This document shows, one piece after another, positions 1-10,193 of a stretch of DNA of 64,000 nucleotides (positions are counted from its first letter, which is position 1; the number at the start of each line of letters is the position of its first letter). Below the pieces are notes generated by a model. That model saw only the letters and a program-made list of their open reading frames with translations, searched no databases and had not been told where the DNA came from. Source of the stretch: Venturia oleaginea (lineage: Eukaryota > Ascomycota > Dothideomycetes > Venturiales > Venturiaceae). The stretch lies in contig JABMLP010000013.1 of the NCBI GenBank assembly GCA_013176395.1, positions 310,001 through 374,000 on the forward strand, written 5' to 3'. The position numbers and the translations under genes are program-made.

Positions 1-742
1 CGCAAAAAACCGCCTCCTTACACCCACCGAAGAAGAGTACCTTGTACAGCGTATACTTTCAATGGATGAACGCGGTATGCCATCTACTGTTGCCGCCGTA
101 CGGACTATGGCAAGCCTTTTAGCCAGTCAACATGGCCAACTCGTCTCTGCAGGTCAATGCTGGGTACGCAACTTTATTAACCGCCACGACGTACTAAATC
201 GAAGTAAAACCGCAAGTACGACTACCAGCGAGCAAAATGCGAAGACCTAGACCTAATTCAAGCCTGGTTTGAACGCGTACGACGTACACAAGCTGAGCGT
301 GGCATCCTCGATGACGATATCTACAATTTTGATGAGACTGGTTTTCAGATGGGGGTAATTTCAACTGCAAAGGTTGTTACAGGAGCAGATAAGGCTGGGA
401 GACCGAGGACAACGCAGCCAGGCAACCGTGAGTGGGTTACGGTTATTGAGGCTACTTGTGCGAAAGGGTTTCCAATCCCTCCGCTCGTTATTTTCGAGGC
501 AGTAATGCACCAGGCAGCCTGGTATTCAGACGGGATCCTACCACCAGATTGGGCAATTGGCGTGAGCGAGAACGGCTGGACAACCAACGAGATAGGTCTC
601 TGGTGGCTAGCAGAATACGCCTACTGAGGGGGTTGAAAATGTACCTGCTCAGGTACGGCAACGAGCACCACCAAAGTGCAGCGTATGCCAGTCGCTTGAG
701 CATAATGCTAGGACCTGCCCAGAGCGTCAAAGAACCAATTAA
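1..742 (+). pseudogene. Fot/pogo-type transposase remnant, internally deleted, cut by the window edge
   Basis: The reading frame is already open at base 2 and gives the CENP-B/Tc5-like DNA-binding region (MDERGMPSTVAAVRTMASLL). Near base 205-210 it must shift by one base to continue as RKYDYQRAKCEDLDLIQAWF and then into the first DDE block YNFDETGFQMGV at about 325-355. The DDE part stops after the segment equivalent to SENGWTTNEIGLWWL. The frame then jumps directly to a C-terminal tail with a CCHC zinc knuckle (C-x2-C-x4-H-x4-C, nt 677-718) and a stop at 740-742. The second and third catalytic aspartates are therefore missing through an internal deletion. The copy is inactive. It belongs to the same superfamily as the elements at 1072, 12791, 21957 and 24214, but is a distinct family. 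Its left end is outside the window, and I could not define a right terminal repeat. Confidence 0.8.
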
Positions 743-1071
743 AATGTATATTACTGTTATAGATGGCGGTGTTGTTGAAATATATACGTCTTTTGTAAGA
801 ATACTCGGTGGGGTTGGCGCACAGGCATATATGACGCATAGGCCTATAGACTACGTTATATCTATCTACAGCTTATTCAAGTTTTGGACAAAATATATAG
901 GCTTTCCATAGATCCGAGGCTGTCCGAAACGACGTGATAACGTATATATATGGCGAAATGTTGTACTATAGGCTAAGCAGGTCTTTTCTATTTAAGACCT
1001 AAGGCGATAATAAAATTTAGAATTCAAGACCTCTATTCCGAGATTATCTACGCTTTCCAACCGTTGTGTTA
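743..1071. other. AT-rich spacer, no gene seen
   Basis: This stretch is rich in TATATA-type motifs and holds no convincing coding frame. It probably contains the decayed right end of the preceding transposon remnant. Bases 1070-1071 are the TA target dinucleotide of the next element. Confidence 0.5.
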
Positions 1072-2194
1072 ACGTTACTCACAAGCGAGTGACGCATACA
1101 AGCGAGTGACGTATAGAATCTTACATCTCATCTTCGCAACACCATAAATCAATCTTTCCGTAACATATTTAAATGAGCTAATATACAATAAATTATTGAT
1201 ATTTAGGGCATTCAGCAGCTGCATGATCGAAGCCTTTACAGAAAAAACAGCTCGGTAACCCGTACCTTTCCTCTCGAGATCCAGCCCTCGATGCCTCTGC
1301 CTCCACTTGTATTTTATTAGCTGTAGGCCGAAATAACAAGTTCTGCGCCTCAGTAATTGTAAGAGAGGGGTTTTATAGATCTAAGCTCTTCGTACCTGTG
1401 CTTTTCTCTTCCTCTTCTCGTTCATCGTCCGTAACTTCTCGTTCTCACTTGCAAGAAGAACAGCGCTGTGCATAGCTACGCGTATTGATCGCTTCAATAG
1501 CTGTAATCCACTCGCGATCGCCAGGTTGTAATTGAGGAGGTTTACCACGTCGATCTGACGAGGTAATAACACGCGAAGTACCTGCAACTCCTATTGCAAA
1601 GCCAGTTTCGTCGAAGTTATAGATGTCCTCATCTACGATGCCGTATCTCTGAATTGTATTGCATACGAGTCGAAACCAGTTTTGAACAACGTCCGGATCT
1701 TCGCATTGAGCTCTTTGGTAGTCGTATTTACGTGTATACTTGGCTTGTAAGGTCGGTTGGCGCTTGACAAAGTTGCGAGGCCAGTTGACACCGATTGAGC
1801 CTTCAGAACCGACGCGTTGCTGAAGCAATAATCTAGCTGCATCACGTAATGCAGAGATTGTAGGAGGATAACCACGTTCGTCCATTGAAATAATCCATTG
1901 TAGAAGGGCTTCTTCTTCTGTGGGAGTAAGCTTAGGATTATTTGCACGCGAATCTACGCGTGCAACGCGTCCCTTGAGGCGGTGTTCGAGATTGCTTGGA
2001 GGTACATTATATGATAATGCAGCTTGACGAATGCTTGAAAATTGACCTTTCCGGTAGGCTTGAAGAGCGAGAAGTCATCGCCCTTCTTGTTGGGCTTTAG
2101 AAGTCATGATGTTGTAGTGTAGAGCCTTGGAAAGATGAGATGTAAGATTCTATGCGTCACTCGCTTGTATGCGTCACTCGCTTATGAGTAACGT
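1072..2194 (-). mobile_element. Non-autonomous Tc1/mariner (pogo/Fot-type) element, copy 1
   Basis: The element is bounded by TA dinucleotides (1070-1071 and 2195-2196), the usual Tc1/mariner target duplication. The inverted ends begin ACGTTACTCACAAGCGAGTG on the left and, read inward on the minus strand, ACGTTACTCATAAGCGAGTG on the right. Each terminus contains the subrepeat ACAAGCGAGTGACG or a close form twice, and the repeat continues to a shared AATCTTACATCTCATCTT. The interior carries a broken transposase on the minus strand. A near-identical copy lies at 24214-25319. Total length is 1123 bp, against about 1.8 kb for complete relatives. Confidence 0.9.
1193..2107 (-). pseudogene. Broken pogo/Fot transposase inside copy 1
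   Basis: Reading from the ATG at 2107 there is a TGA at codon 11, after MTSKAQQEGR. The frame then continues through an N-terminal helix-turn-helix (LALQAYRKGQFSSIRQAALS), a Tc5/CENP-B-like domain (MDERGYPPTISALRDAARLL) and the first catalytic block YNFDETGFAIGV. After the REWITAIEA block an internal deletion joins the DDE domain to the C-terminal basic coiled coil (LLASENEKLRTMNEKRKRK), which lies in a different frame. Two more stops follow before a terminal CCHC zinc knuckle (CFFCKGFDHAAAEC). The second and third aspartates are gone. Identical defects occur in the copy at 24335-25249, so they predate the duplication. Confidence 0.85.
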
Positions 2195-2273
2195 TACTAT
2201 TCTCTCTTAGGACTGACCCGGTTGCACCAGTCCCCCTCCTGTGTGCTCGAAGGATTCCCCTCCATTATCAGTC

Positions 2274-2483
2274 CTAGCAATAACTTCTTATAAAACCATT
2301 CTTTGCGAGTCCTGCCTTCCTGCTCTTCAGCCTTGAGGTGATCTGTAACACGTGGTTCCTAAGGGTGGTTTCTAAAACACCAAAAGCGTCGGCGTATCGC
2401 TTGTAAGACGTGTAATCTCCATTGATCCACGCGTAGATAGTATAAGAGAGGGGAGTGATGCGTTCTTTGACAGGAGAAGCCAT
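2274..2483 (-). pseudogene. Fragment resembling a transposase N-terminal helix-turn-helix
   Basis: A 69-residue frame starts at the ATG at 2483 (MASPVKERITPLSYTIYAWI) and contains YKRYADAFGVLETTLRNHV. This resembles the Psq-type helix-turn-helix at the N-terminus of pogo/Fot transposases, in which an alanine-rich helix is followed by a vP.sTL.nh recognition helix. Nothing downstream in this frame resembles a Tc5 or DDE domain. It is probably a truncated relic of a further family abutting the right end of the 1072-2194 element. The assignment rests on a short motif only. Confidence 0.4.
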
Positions 2484-2577
2484 TGTGTGGTAATACAATG
2501 GGTGAATTGAGAATAATATACATATGGCCCACCTCCGCTAAAACCCCATCACTCCAAAAGGGGGTACCCTTACTTAT

Positions 2578-2603
2578 TCATCATCATCATCATCATCATC
2601 ATC
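2578..2603. repeat. (TCA)n microsatellite
   Basis: Eight perfect TCA units plus two bases. Confidence 0.9.
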
Positions 2604-2857
2604 TTCGCCACCCCACAGGTACTCGACGGCCACGATGCTTTTTATTGACCTCCATGGCATTTGGACTTTCTGAACCATTTTCGCTAGAATTGGCCAGCAC
2701 GCCAACGCCTGAACTGGGATCCAGCTCAGCCATTGCTTCATCCCGTCTCTTTCTTAAGAGCTGAATATCCTTGTGCTCTTTCGACAATTGGTCTGTACGC
2801 GCTTTGAAATTTTGAGCTTCATGCCTTCATCATTTTCATTTCCCATAATCTTCATCA

Positions 2858-5212
2858 TCATCTATAGATCCCAAAACACCGTGCCGGGCTTTCATCGACA
2901 TCCATGGCAATTGAACTGTTTAAAATTTCCACTGGCGCCGTTAATAGAAGTACTCTTCGGCGTATCGATCTTGGTAGAATCGGTTGTGGCGCTATCTGAT
3001 TCGTCCTCGAGACTTTGTCGTGTGCCGGTGATGACCTCGGACTTCCAATCTCCAGGCACATATTCTCCAATAAAGGATCATCCAACTTTTATTTCCAGGA
3101 CTGGATAAAACAGAATCCATTGTTGCGTTTATATTCTGGCTCTAAGCTCAATTTCTGATCCTCGAAACATGTATGGTTAGTAAAGGCAAAAGGGTCATCC
3201 TTAGCTGGTACAATTTCTCCCCACGCATCCACATCTATGGGAGGATCTTCTGGATCCCAATCGTCAACATGTCTAGGGAAATGCCTCCTTCTTAAGGTTT
3301 CGTCGCCTGTCTTCTCGTCAGGTGGAAATGTGATGACTAGGGGAAAACCCCAGTCATAGTCATACGGTACCTCTACGAGACCGCGTTTGTCTCTTATTGC
3401 CTCCAGTCTACTGAGAGGCCAATCACGGTTGAGAACGTCTCTCCGTAGCGGATTTTAACGTGCTCAGCGGTCGGTTTTTTGTTCAACACATATCTTTTTG
3501 TAAAATAGTGGACCAGATACTCGCCTATAACAAGCGTGACAAGATCGGTCTGCCATTGCTTAGTTAGGACATCATTGGAGCTTATGGCTGCACGTACTTT
3601 CTTGTAGTAGGAAACATAGTCCTCGCCGCACATACGGCTTGTGTGACGATGTCGTCTTTCTCGAACGATCGGACAGTAGATACGGTTCTTGTAGCACACT
3701 ATCTTGCCGGTGTTTATGGTGGCCTCCATGACGGTGTCTCTATGGGATATCATTAGTAGTACTTACCGTGACCACCTTTCCAAGCGTATCCGAATAAGTT
3801 GTAAGCATTCAGATGCAATTCACTTTGAGCATATTAGCAACGCCATCAAGAAGAGTCATTGCGACATACTTGAGTTCGATTTTATAGAGGGGAGCCAGAT
3901 TGACTGAACGACCGCCTTTCATACCGAAATGAAAGGGACGTTTCTCGGAAACCTCAGCCCGATATAACCTAGGAAGCTCGGTATTTATCACCATCAAGTT
4001 GAGATCACTACCCTGCAGGCGAAGGCCGAACATCACAGTGGCTAGTCTCATTATGTACGTTGCTTGCCCGTATACTGGGGTCGTCTCCTGCCAATGACAA
4101 GCGCCAATGACCTCAATGACATGCTCTGCTTTTTTTTGCTGTTCCCGTTAGTGCACCTTCGACATCGAGCGCGACTTTACGCTCAGATCTGACAATATCG
4201 GCGGCGGCACGGCAATCTATAACGACTAGTGAATCTCTTAGCACATGTTTCGATACCAAGTTGCTTATTAGACTCCAGTGAAGATGTTCAGCCCTAGAAC
4301 TAGGTAAAAGGTCAGCGCAACAAGCTCCCGAACAATCCAGTCATATCAGGCACACTTACCCTGATAGCTCCAAGCCTTTCTCTTTTGTGCCTCAGTGTCC
4401 ACTGTAATACAACACGAAAAGGGTTTCGCTGTCCCCATCTTCGAGAAAGTCTTGCGTCCTTCTCTGGTTTCACTATTCAATGTCGACTCCCGGGTGGTTT
4501 CGTCCTTGAATTTAGCTCTAACATAAAGCTGGAACGTTTCGACTTCGTGATAGAAGTATCGCTTCCGCAACTTCTTGAAAGAGGCAGGTTCAGGTCTTAT
4601 CTCTAGGTTAGATTGTACCCAATACATATCCAGCCATTTGACTCTGTTATAGCGAGGTCAGCCGTCGATGATCATTTGCTGTCATTTTCTCAGCTCCTCA
4701 TCAAGAATCTCCCTGCGATCATTCTGCATTCCTATTTGAGCAAGTTCGTCCCTGAATAAGTTTCCACTGCTGCTTGAACCACTTACTTGGCTGCCTTTGA
4801 CCTCTTCCAGGATGTCGTCCATAGCTGTAAGGATCATCTTGAATGATCTTCCGCCTGGTGCGAATTTAATAGACATGATGATTACGATCATGCGACATGT
4901 CGGAGGAACCGTTTTTTTTTTCTTTGATCCAGACTCTTCTGATGAACAGTATCGCGGTAACGGGACGTATTTATCAGCCAAGAAGCAGAGAGGAACTACC
5001 CAGATACAGTGCTCTTGTAAGGTCTCTAAATTGATGTGATCGAACATTGTGCAGTTTCTTTTCATGAATGCCGCTCCCGACACTCCTTTTAATTGTGTAC
5101 GAACTGTTCCATATCCAGACATATTCTCGAAACGTAGTTGAAGCCCACAGGGTTGTGAGAATGATACCTTTAACAAGCAATGAGGCTGCTGATGGAGTGT
5201 GGGAGAGTTCAC
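2858..5212 (-). pseudogene. Decayed protein-coding gene of unknown function
   Basis: Several minus-strand open segments follow one another in the same order and look like remains of one gene. They are 5212-4682, 4627-4346, about 4275-3785, 3753-3394 and 3420-3089. A good intron (GTAAGT...CTAG) separates the second and third. Within the third, a run of eight A (minus strand, near 4130-4137) puts the sequence out of frame; seven would keep SRAEHLHWSLISNL in frame with MRLATVMFGLRLQGSDL. Further frame changes occur near 3770 and 3420. A stop at 3089-3091 is followed by low-complexity Ser/Asp/Thr-rich sequence in another frame. I recognise no domain. It could instead be a multi-intron gene that I cannot resolve, but the homopolymer shift and the stop favour decay. 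Confidence 0.4.
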
Positions 5213-6031
5213 GGATAAAGAAAGAACGCCGAGGAGCTAGTGTGGATGGAATACGTGCTCAGGAAGTTATGCAACACCATGTCGGAAATATTCCTGTAGT
5301 ATGCTTGGAAGTCGTGATTTTTCGTCCCTCGAGTCGCGATCCTAGCTCGACTCTTATTCTGAGTGTAGAGTGAGGTGCATCTCAGTCACAATGTCCCGCT
5401 GCATGTTTTCCGCAGTATAGCAATGCTCCCTTCATTCCGCTCCGTGTGCGTCATCCATCCCAATATCCTACAGTACATCTACATTCCCCCACAACGATGT
5501 CGAGTCCATTTCCGAGTCTAACCAAGTGGGGTGATCAATCTGTAGCTGTGAGTGTGAGTGCGAGAGAGGATGTAATCGGCTTGCGGACCTGAAGAGAGAT
5601 GGTCGAGGGACACTTCGTGTGTAGCCTGTGATCATTAGCATATATCACGCTGCGGGAGCATTGAAATAGACACCAAGCCATATTATTAGAGGAACATATC
5701 CGCTGTGTATTGTCAGAAAGGCACCTTCTGAGAGATTGACGCTCGTACTAGTGAATAGCAACTCTTGAGATGTCGATGATCTTTGCGATACGCTCCTGAT
5801 CCAGTGATTAGAAGTGATACTTGAAATGAGGAGAACGGCAGTACTTTTGATTCTTCTGAGAGCTGCATGACGGGATATTTTGGAGATGGAGGTTGCGATC
5901 AAAAATTTGAGTGATGACGGGCCGCGAAGAAAGTTGTTCCAAGCATCTCGTTCAGACCCCTGTCACTTCACGGCTCCTGTTAGACGACCACGTGACTAAC
6001 TCGACGTTCGTAAGTGAGATGAGATAAAGGT
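5213..6031. other. Intergenic, no supported gene
   Basis: Short frames occur on both strands, but none has domain-like sequence or a plausible intron structure. Confidence 0.5.
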
Positions 6032-6045
6032 ATAATTGTGGTTCA
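6032..6045. repeat. Target-site duplication, left copy
   Basis: ATAATTGTGGTTCA recurs exactly at 7650-7663 and flanks the 6046-7649 insertion. Confidence 0.8.
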
Positions 6046-7649
6046 TGAAAAAACAGCACACACAGCGAGAACTCAATTTTTGGAATTTACAGAAGTATCA
6101 TCTAAGGATCATCAAAACACCTCTGCCAGTGGCCGCTCCGGCCTCTAGAGGCCATCGCGCGTCCCTCAGCGTCGATGAGATATCTCTAGAGTCGCCGTCG
6201 CGGCCACCGCAGAGCAAGCAGACGAATACATGAGCAAGCTACACGAACGATGCGTCCACCAAAGACAACAGCAACCATCTAGTCACTATCTCCCGGCTAG
6301 TCCATCACCCCAGATGACACTGCAACGCTCCGAGTCGACGAGTCACTGCTAGAACGGCAATACCTTCAACACAACTCAAACACCAGACGCCCGGTGTGCA
6401 ACAATCGGCACCACACACCACTGCAACGACTAGACAATCTCTCCCAACGTCTTGGCAAACCGTCCTGCTACAAGCTGTTGCCCAGAGCCTTGAGCCTCTC
6501 CCCAAACTGTTGCGTCCCAGTTATGGCATTGGCAAGAGTAGGTGCGCGACACAGTAAGTAGTAAGGACGCATAGAAGGAGCCTATTGGCGGCAAATCCCC
6601 TCCCTGTAAGCTAGCAGACGTAGCCTTGAGCCTCTCCCCAGACTGTTGCGTCCCAGTTATGGCAGTGGCAAGAGTAGGTGCGCGATATAGCAAGCAGGGA
6701 GAGCGACTGGCAGCAGATAGGCTCCGACTATAAGACGACAGGTCTACAACACAATCGGTGCGACACGATACGGCAGCTGCTAGAGAACCTCATCTACTAT
6801 CGTCTCCGCAAACCGTCCTGCTGTAAGCTGATGTCCAGAGCCTTGAGCCTCTCCCCAAACTGTTGCGTCCCAGTTATGGCATTGGCAAGAGTAGGTGCGC
6901 AACACAGTAAGCAGTAAGGACGTATAGAAGGAGCTTATTGGCGGCAAATCCCCTCCCTACAAGCCAGCAGACGTAGCCTTGAGCCTCTCCCCAGACTGTT
7001 GCGTCCCAGTTATGGCATTGGCAAGAGTAGGAGCGCGATATAGCAAGTAGGGAGAGCGACTAGCAGCAGATAGGCTCCGACTATAAGACGGCAGGTCTAT
7101 AGCACGATCGGCGCCATACAATACGGCAGCTACCAGACAGCCTCGTCCACGGGCATACCCGGAGTATCACACCGAAGCAGCGAAATCACGACTACGATGG
7201 TTACTATTGTCTCCAGCATCACACAACCAAATACACCGCCGCATAGGAATCTGGTGCAAGGCAACTTTCACAAGCAGAAACATACTTAGGGAACCCATTG
7301 GCCTTGAGGGATAAGGCGAAACAGATAGACAAAGCTGAGCATTAGAGGGAGACTGTAGGTAGAAGGATAGCGAAACACGAGGCATTGCCTCTTGAGTCTA
7401 CATAGCACAGATATACTAGCAGAATAACCAGTATCTACAAGAGCCAGCGGGCATTTGGAGATACTGGTTAAGGGAAAAGAGGGAGGACGGAGGGGACAGC
7501 TGGTCTTGTTTCAGTGAACGGGGCGAAGTGGGGCGCGGTGGATTATATAATCTATCACGTGTCGGCTGTCTGATGAAGTCCTCCTAACCGGACATAGCTG
7601 CCTGATTAAGCGGCTGCAACCGAGTAGGATAAAATCAATCAATCAATCA
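6046..7649 (+). mobile_element. Retroposon-like (non-LTR, non-coding) insertion with AATC tail
   Basis: The segment is flanked by an exact 14 bp direct repeat, ATAATTGTGGTTCA. Its right end is a simple tail of four AATC units directly before the right repeat. A variable-length target duplication plus a 3' simple-sequence tail is the signature of target-primed reverse transcription used by LINE-type elements and the SINEs they mobilise. No terminal inverted or long direct repeats are seen. I find no reverse transcriptase, endonuclease or long open frame, so it is either a SINE-like non-autonomous element or the remnant of a 5'-truncated LINE. Its centre is made of alternating tandem repeats (6458-7145). 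The + orientation is assigned from the tail. Confidence 0.65.
6458..7145. repeat. Higher-order tandem repeat A-B-A'-B' inside the insertion
   Basis: A core of about 95 bp containing TTGAGCCTCTCCCCARACTG and GTCCCAGTTATGGCA occurs four times, in blocks starting near 6458, 6599, 6817 and 6952. Blocks 1 and 3 share the prefix AAACCGTCCTGCT and continue with CACAGTAAG. Blocks 2 and 4 share the prefix CCTCCCT, followed by GCAGACGTAGCC, and continue with GATATAGCAAG. The array is therefore two units of about 355 bp, each made of two diverged sub-units. Confidence 0.9.
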
Positions 7650-7663
7650 ATAATTGTGGTTCA
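7650..7663. repeat. Target-site duplication, right copy
   Basis: Exact copy of 6032-6045, directly after the AATC tail. Confidence 0.8.
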
Positions 7664-8524
7664 GCCATGAAAACAAAGGAATCAATATTCACACGTATAT
7701 CTGCGTTCTTGACCGGAGCATTGATATCCCTCTTCGAATGCGCATGATACAAAACTCAGCCTCAGGCTTATGATGAACAACGACAGAACCTATTTCCTTT
7801 CTCCTTTCCAGCACTACATATAGCGTTGGATGAAGAATCTATCTCTTCACGTCAACAACCAATTCGTCCGCACATATCAGTTCAGTATCTGGCTATGCAC
7901 TTCCTCCATTAACATTCACAAAAATAAAAGAAAGATTCAGCATCTGTAACCATCGTTGTGTTGTTACTTGGGTACCCTGGTGCGCAGTTTACACAACTAT
8001 TCCATAACATTCAAAGGCTCGTACTCAGAACATGAGAATACGCCATACACCATCAGTTTTTTCCAAGCGCGCCAATTGCAGAATTGACGAACTCTTTGCT
8101 GTAGGATCAGGTGGTCGGTGGTATCCTCAGCGCCAGAACAGCAGATTAGCTCCACATAGCTGGGCTATTATGATCTATTGGGCTATCTCGGCGCGATCAA
8201 TGCTTTCCAAAATCGGGCAAGTGATGTTTCGCCAGAGAAGACTACGTTCGTATCTGGATTCAGTGCCAAGCCTCTCTTTCCTCAGACAAATAGCAGTCTT
8301 GCAGATCTCGACCAGCCGATGCTTTTGGAATTGCCATGTTCACTATTGGCTATTCGTTTTTCAAACAGCTGTGTTGAGCTTCCGCGAACGGACAAGGGCC
8401 CTAGGCAAAAATATGTGAGACTGCGGCATAACTTGTATGGGTATCATTCATAATTTGGGCCATTTTGCCTATCATCAGTCCAATAGGAAAACCAGGCTGT
8501 TTCAATCATGCCGATTTGTAGCTT
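7664..8524. other. Intergenic, no supported gene
   Basis: Two overlapping plus-strand frames (8032-8418 and 8178-8453) exist, but neither shows a recognisable domain. The second half serves as downstream region of the minus-strand dcp1 gene. Confidence 0.4.
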
Positions 8525-9655
8525 CTACTGCCCTGCTCTTTGCCTCCTGAACATATCCTCTAACAATGCATTCCCACCATGTACAGGCACATCAAGCCCA
8601 GCGCCTTGCCCACCCTGCTCTTGTACCGGTGTAAATTTTGGCCCGCTTCGGAAAAAATCTGTATCAGGGGCCGTCTGAAATTGTGGTATTGAAACTTGCG
8701 CCGGTGCAACAGGCGGCGTCAGGTCCTCCAGCCCCGGTCCTTCCAGCCCCCGCCCTTGGTCTTCACCACTTCCTTCAATCTGTATGGTCGTTTGCGGAAC
8801 TGCTCCCGCATGGCCTTTGGCATAGTGGGTATGCCCACTAGAATACGTAAGCGGTTGTCTCAAACTCTGATGATTGTGATCATTGAGGCTGCTATCCTGC
8901 GCCCTCTGCCTGTCGAAGAGTTGACTCAAACTCAGCTGCCTACCCTTAGGATCACTAGGATGCTCATTTTCCACTTTTAAATCCTGGGTAGTGTATCCAT
9001 TATCTTCCTGCGCCTCTTGCTCTTCATCCTGCATTCGTTCCCTCAATCTCTCCTCTTCGGCAATCCGTTCCAGAGCACTCTTCCTACTCGCCTCAGCCGC
9101 TGCGGCACATTCCATGATCTTCTCAGCGTTAAGAAGCCTGGTTTGCGCAGTAGAGGTGTTTGGCTCCGCGTGGATCCACAACCCGTAGATATTCGGATCT
9201 TCCCCATCTCCACCCTTGACATATATCATAAGCTCCTCGGTGAGCTCAACATCATTCGTGCTCTTGATCTCAGCGGAAAAGTTGTCCAGTCCTTTCCGAT
9301 TCAGAATGACTACGCTGTATCTCAAAATGTACGGGTCATTGGATGTAAGTGTGCAGACGAAGAGAGTTCCGCCTTTGCCTGTTTTCTCCCATTTCTGCTC
9401 TTCGGGTGAGAAGACGTAGAGTTCGGCGTAGGGCGCGATGATGAGAACGGTGTCGATGTCTGGCCAGTGACGGCGCAAGACGGAGGTGTTGATTTCATCG
9501 TTGGAGCGTGCCATGGTCGGTGGTGGATGTTCTTGGTAGTCGGTTTCGTAGTCTGTCACTTGTCGGTAGTATTGTTGTTGTTGATGTGGTTGATATTGGG
9601 CTTGAGGTTGTGCTTGATTGTTGCGGCGCTTGGTCTTGCGCTGGGGAGTTGCCAT
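8525..9655 (-). CDS. dcp1: mRNA-decapping enzyme subunit 1 (DCP1)
   Basis: DCP1 is the activating partner of the Nudix hydrolase DCP2, which removes the m7G cap during 5'-3' mRNA decay in cytoplasmic P-bodies. The single-exon frame gives 376 residues. A Gln/Tyr-rich N-terminus (about 1-45) precedes an EVH1-like DCP1 domain at about 50-170, with NTSVLRRHWPDIDTVLIIAP, LYVFSPEEQKWEKTGKGGTL and VILNRKGLDNFSAEI matching the family's signature blocks. After that comes a Glu/Arg-rich coiled segment (about 180-220) and a low-complexity tail ending in ALLEDMFRRQRAGQ, a short motif of a type often seen at the end of fungal DCP1. The ATG at 9655 is the first in frame. The gene is divergent from the phosphatase gene at 10194. 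Confidence 0.85.
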   Translation of the reverse strand: MATPQRKTKRRNNQAQPQAQYQPHQQQQYYRQVTDYETDYQEHPPPTMARSNDEINTSVLRRHWPDIDTVLIIAPYAELYVFSPEEQKWEKTGKGGTLFVCTLTSNDPYILRYSVVILNRKGLDNFSAEIKSTNDVELTEELMIYVKGGDGEDPNIYGLWIHAEPNTSTAQTRLLNAEKIMECAAAAEASRKSALERIAEEERLRERMQDEEQEAQEDNGYTTQDLKVENEHPSDPKGRQLSLSQLFDRQRAQDSSLNDHNHQSLRQPLTYSSGHTHYAKGHAGAVPQTTIQIEGSGEDQGRGLEGPGLEDLTPPVAPAQVSIPQFQTAPDTDFFRSGPKFTPVQEQGGQGAGLDVPVHGGNALLEDMFRRQRAGQ

Positions 9656-10193
9656 TGTGAAGATCGGGCAATGGCGGTGGTGAAATGGAGGTGCTTCGTG
9701 CTTGGGAGTTCCTGGTCAGCTTTGGCAGTCGCAGTCGCAAAGCGGAAGGCAGATGAGGCGGCACTTATGATAACAAAGAAGCAGTGAGGTATCCACGCGA
9801 TCCTCGAGTTATCTTTTGCCAATTCAACAACAAATATGGAGGGCGATTCGTCGTTTGTTTATTACTGTTTGGAATTTTAGAGAGACAATCTCGCGCGTTA
9901 TGGTCCTGCAGCTCCTGCTTGCTACCAAGACACTACCATGCCCCCACGGCCCCCTAGCTCGATGCCCTCCCTCACAGGTAGGTCTCTGTTTTGGTCTAGG
10001 CCTTTGCCTCTCCATCGTCATGGCCTGCACCTGCATGTGAGCCTCGTACGTAGCGTCGACAATCAGCAGGCCGCGTCTTGGGGACACTCACAATATGAAA
10101 TCATGACCGCCGAGAGACACAGTAGTCATCCCAGCAGATGGGAATTAATTAACATACAACTAACAATCCCTTGGATAACAATCGTCTGGAGCC
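9656..10193. promoter_or_regulatory. Shared upstream region of dcp1 and the 5-phosphatase gene
   Basis: This 538 bp interval separates two divergently transcribed genes, so it must contain both promoters. No specific element stands out. Confidence 0.5.

Noticed and set aside
6458..7145. CRISPR-like array
   Set aside because: The repeats are about 95 bp cores without regular unique spacers, and the host is a eukaryote.
8032..8453. Two overlapping plus-strand frames upstream of dcp1's end
   Set aside because: Neither has a recognisable domain, intron structure or good start context. They were left as intergenic.
9495..9822. Pro/Ser/Thr-rich frames overlapping the dcp1 start
   Set aside because: They overlap the dcp1 N-terminus and promoter and have no independent support.
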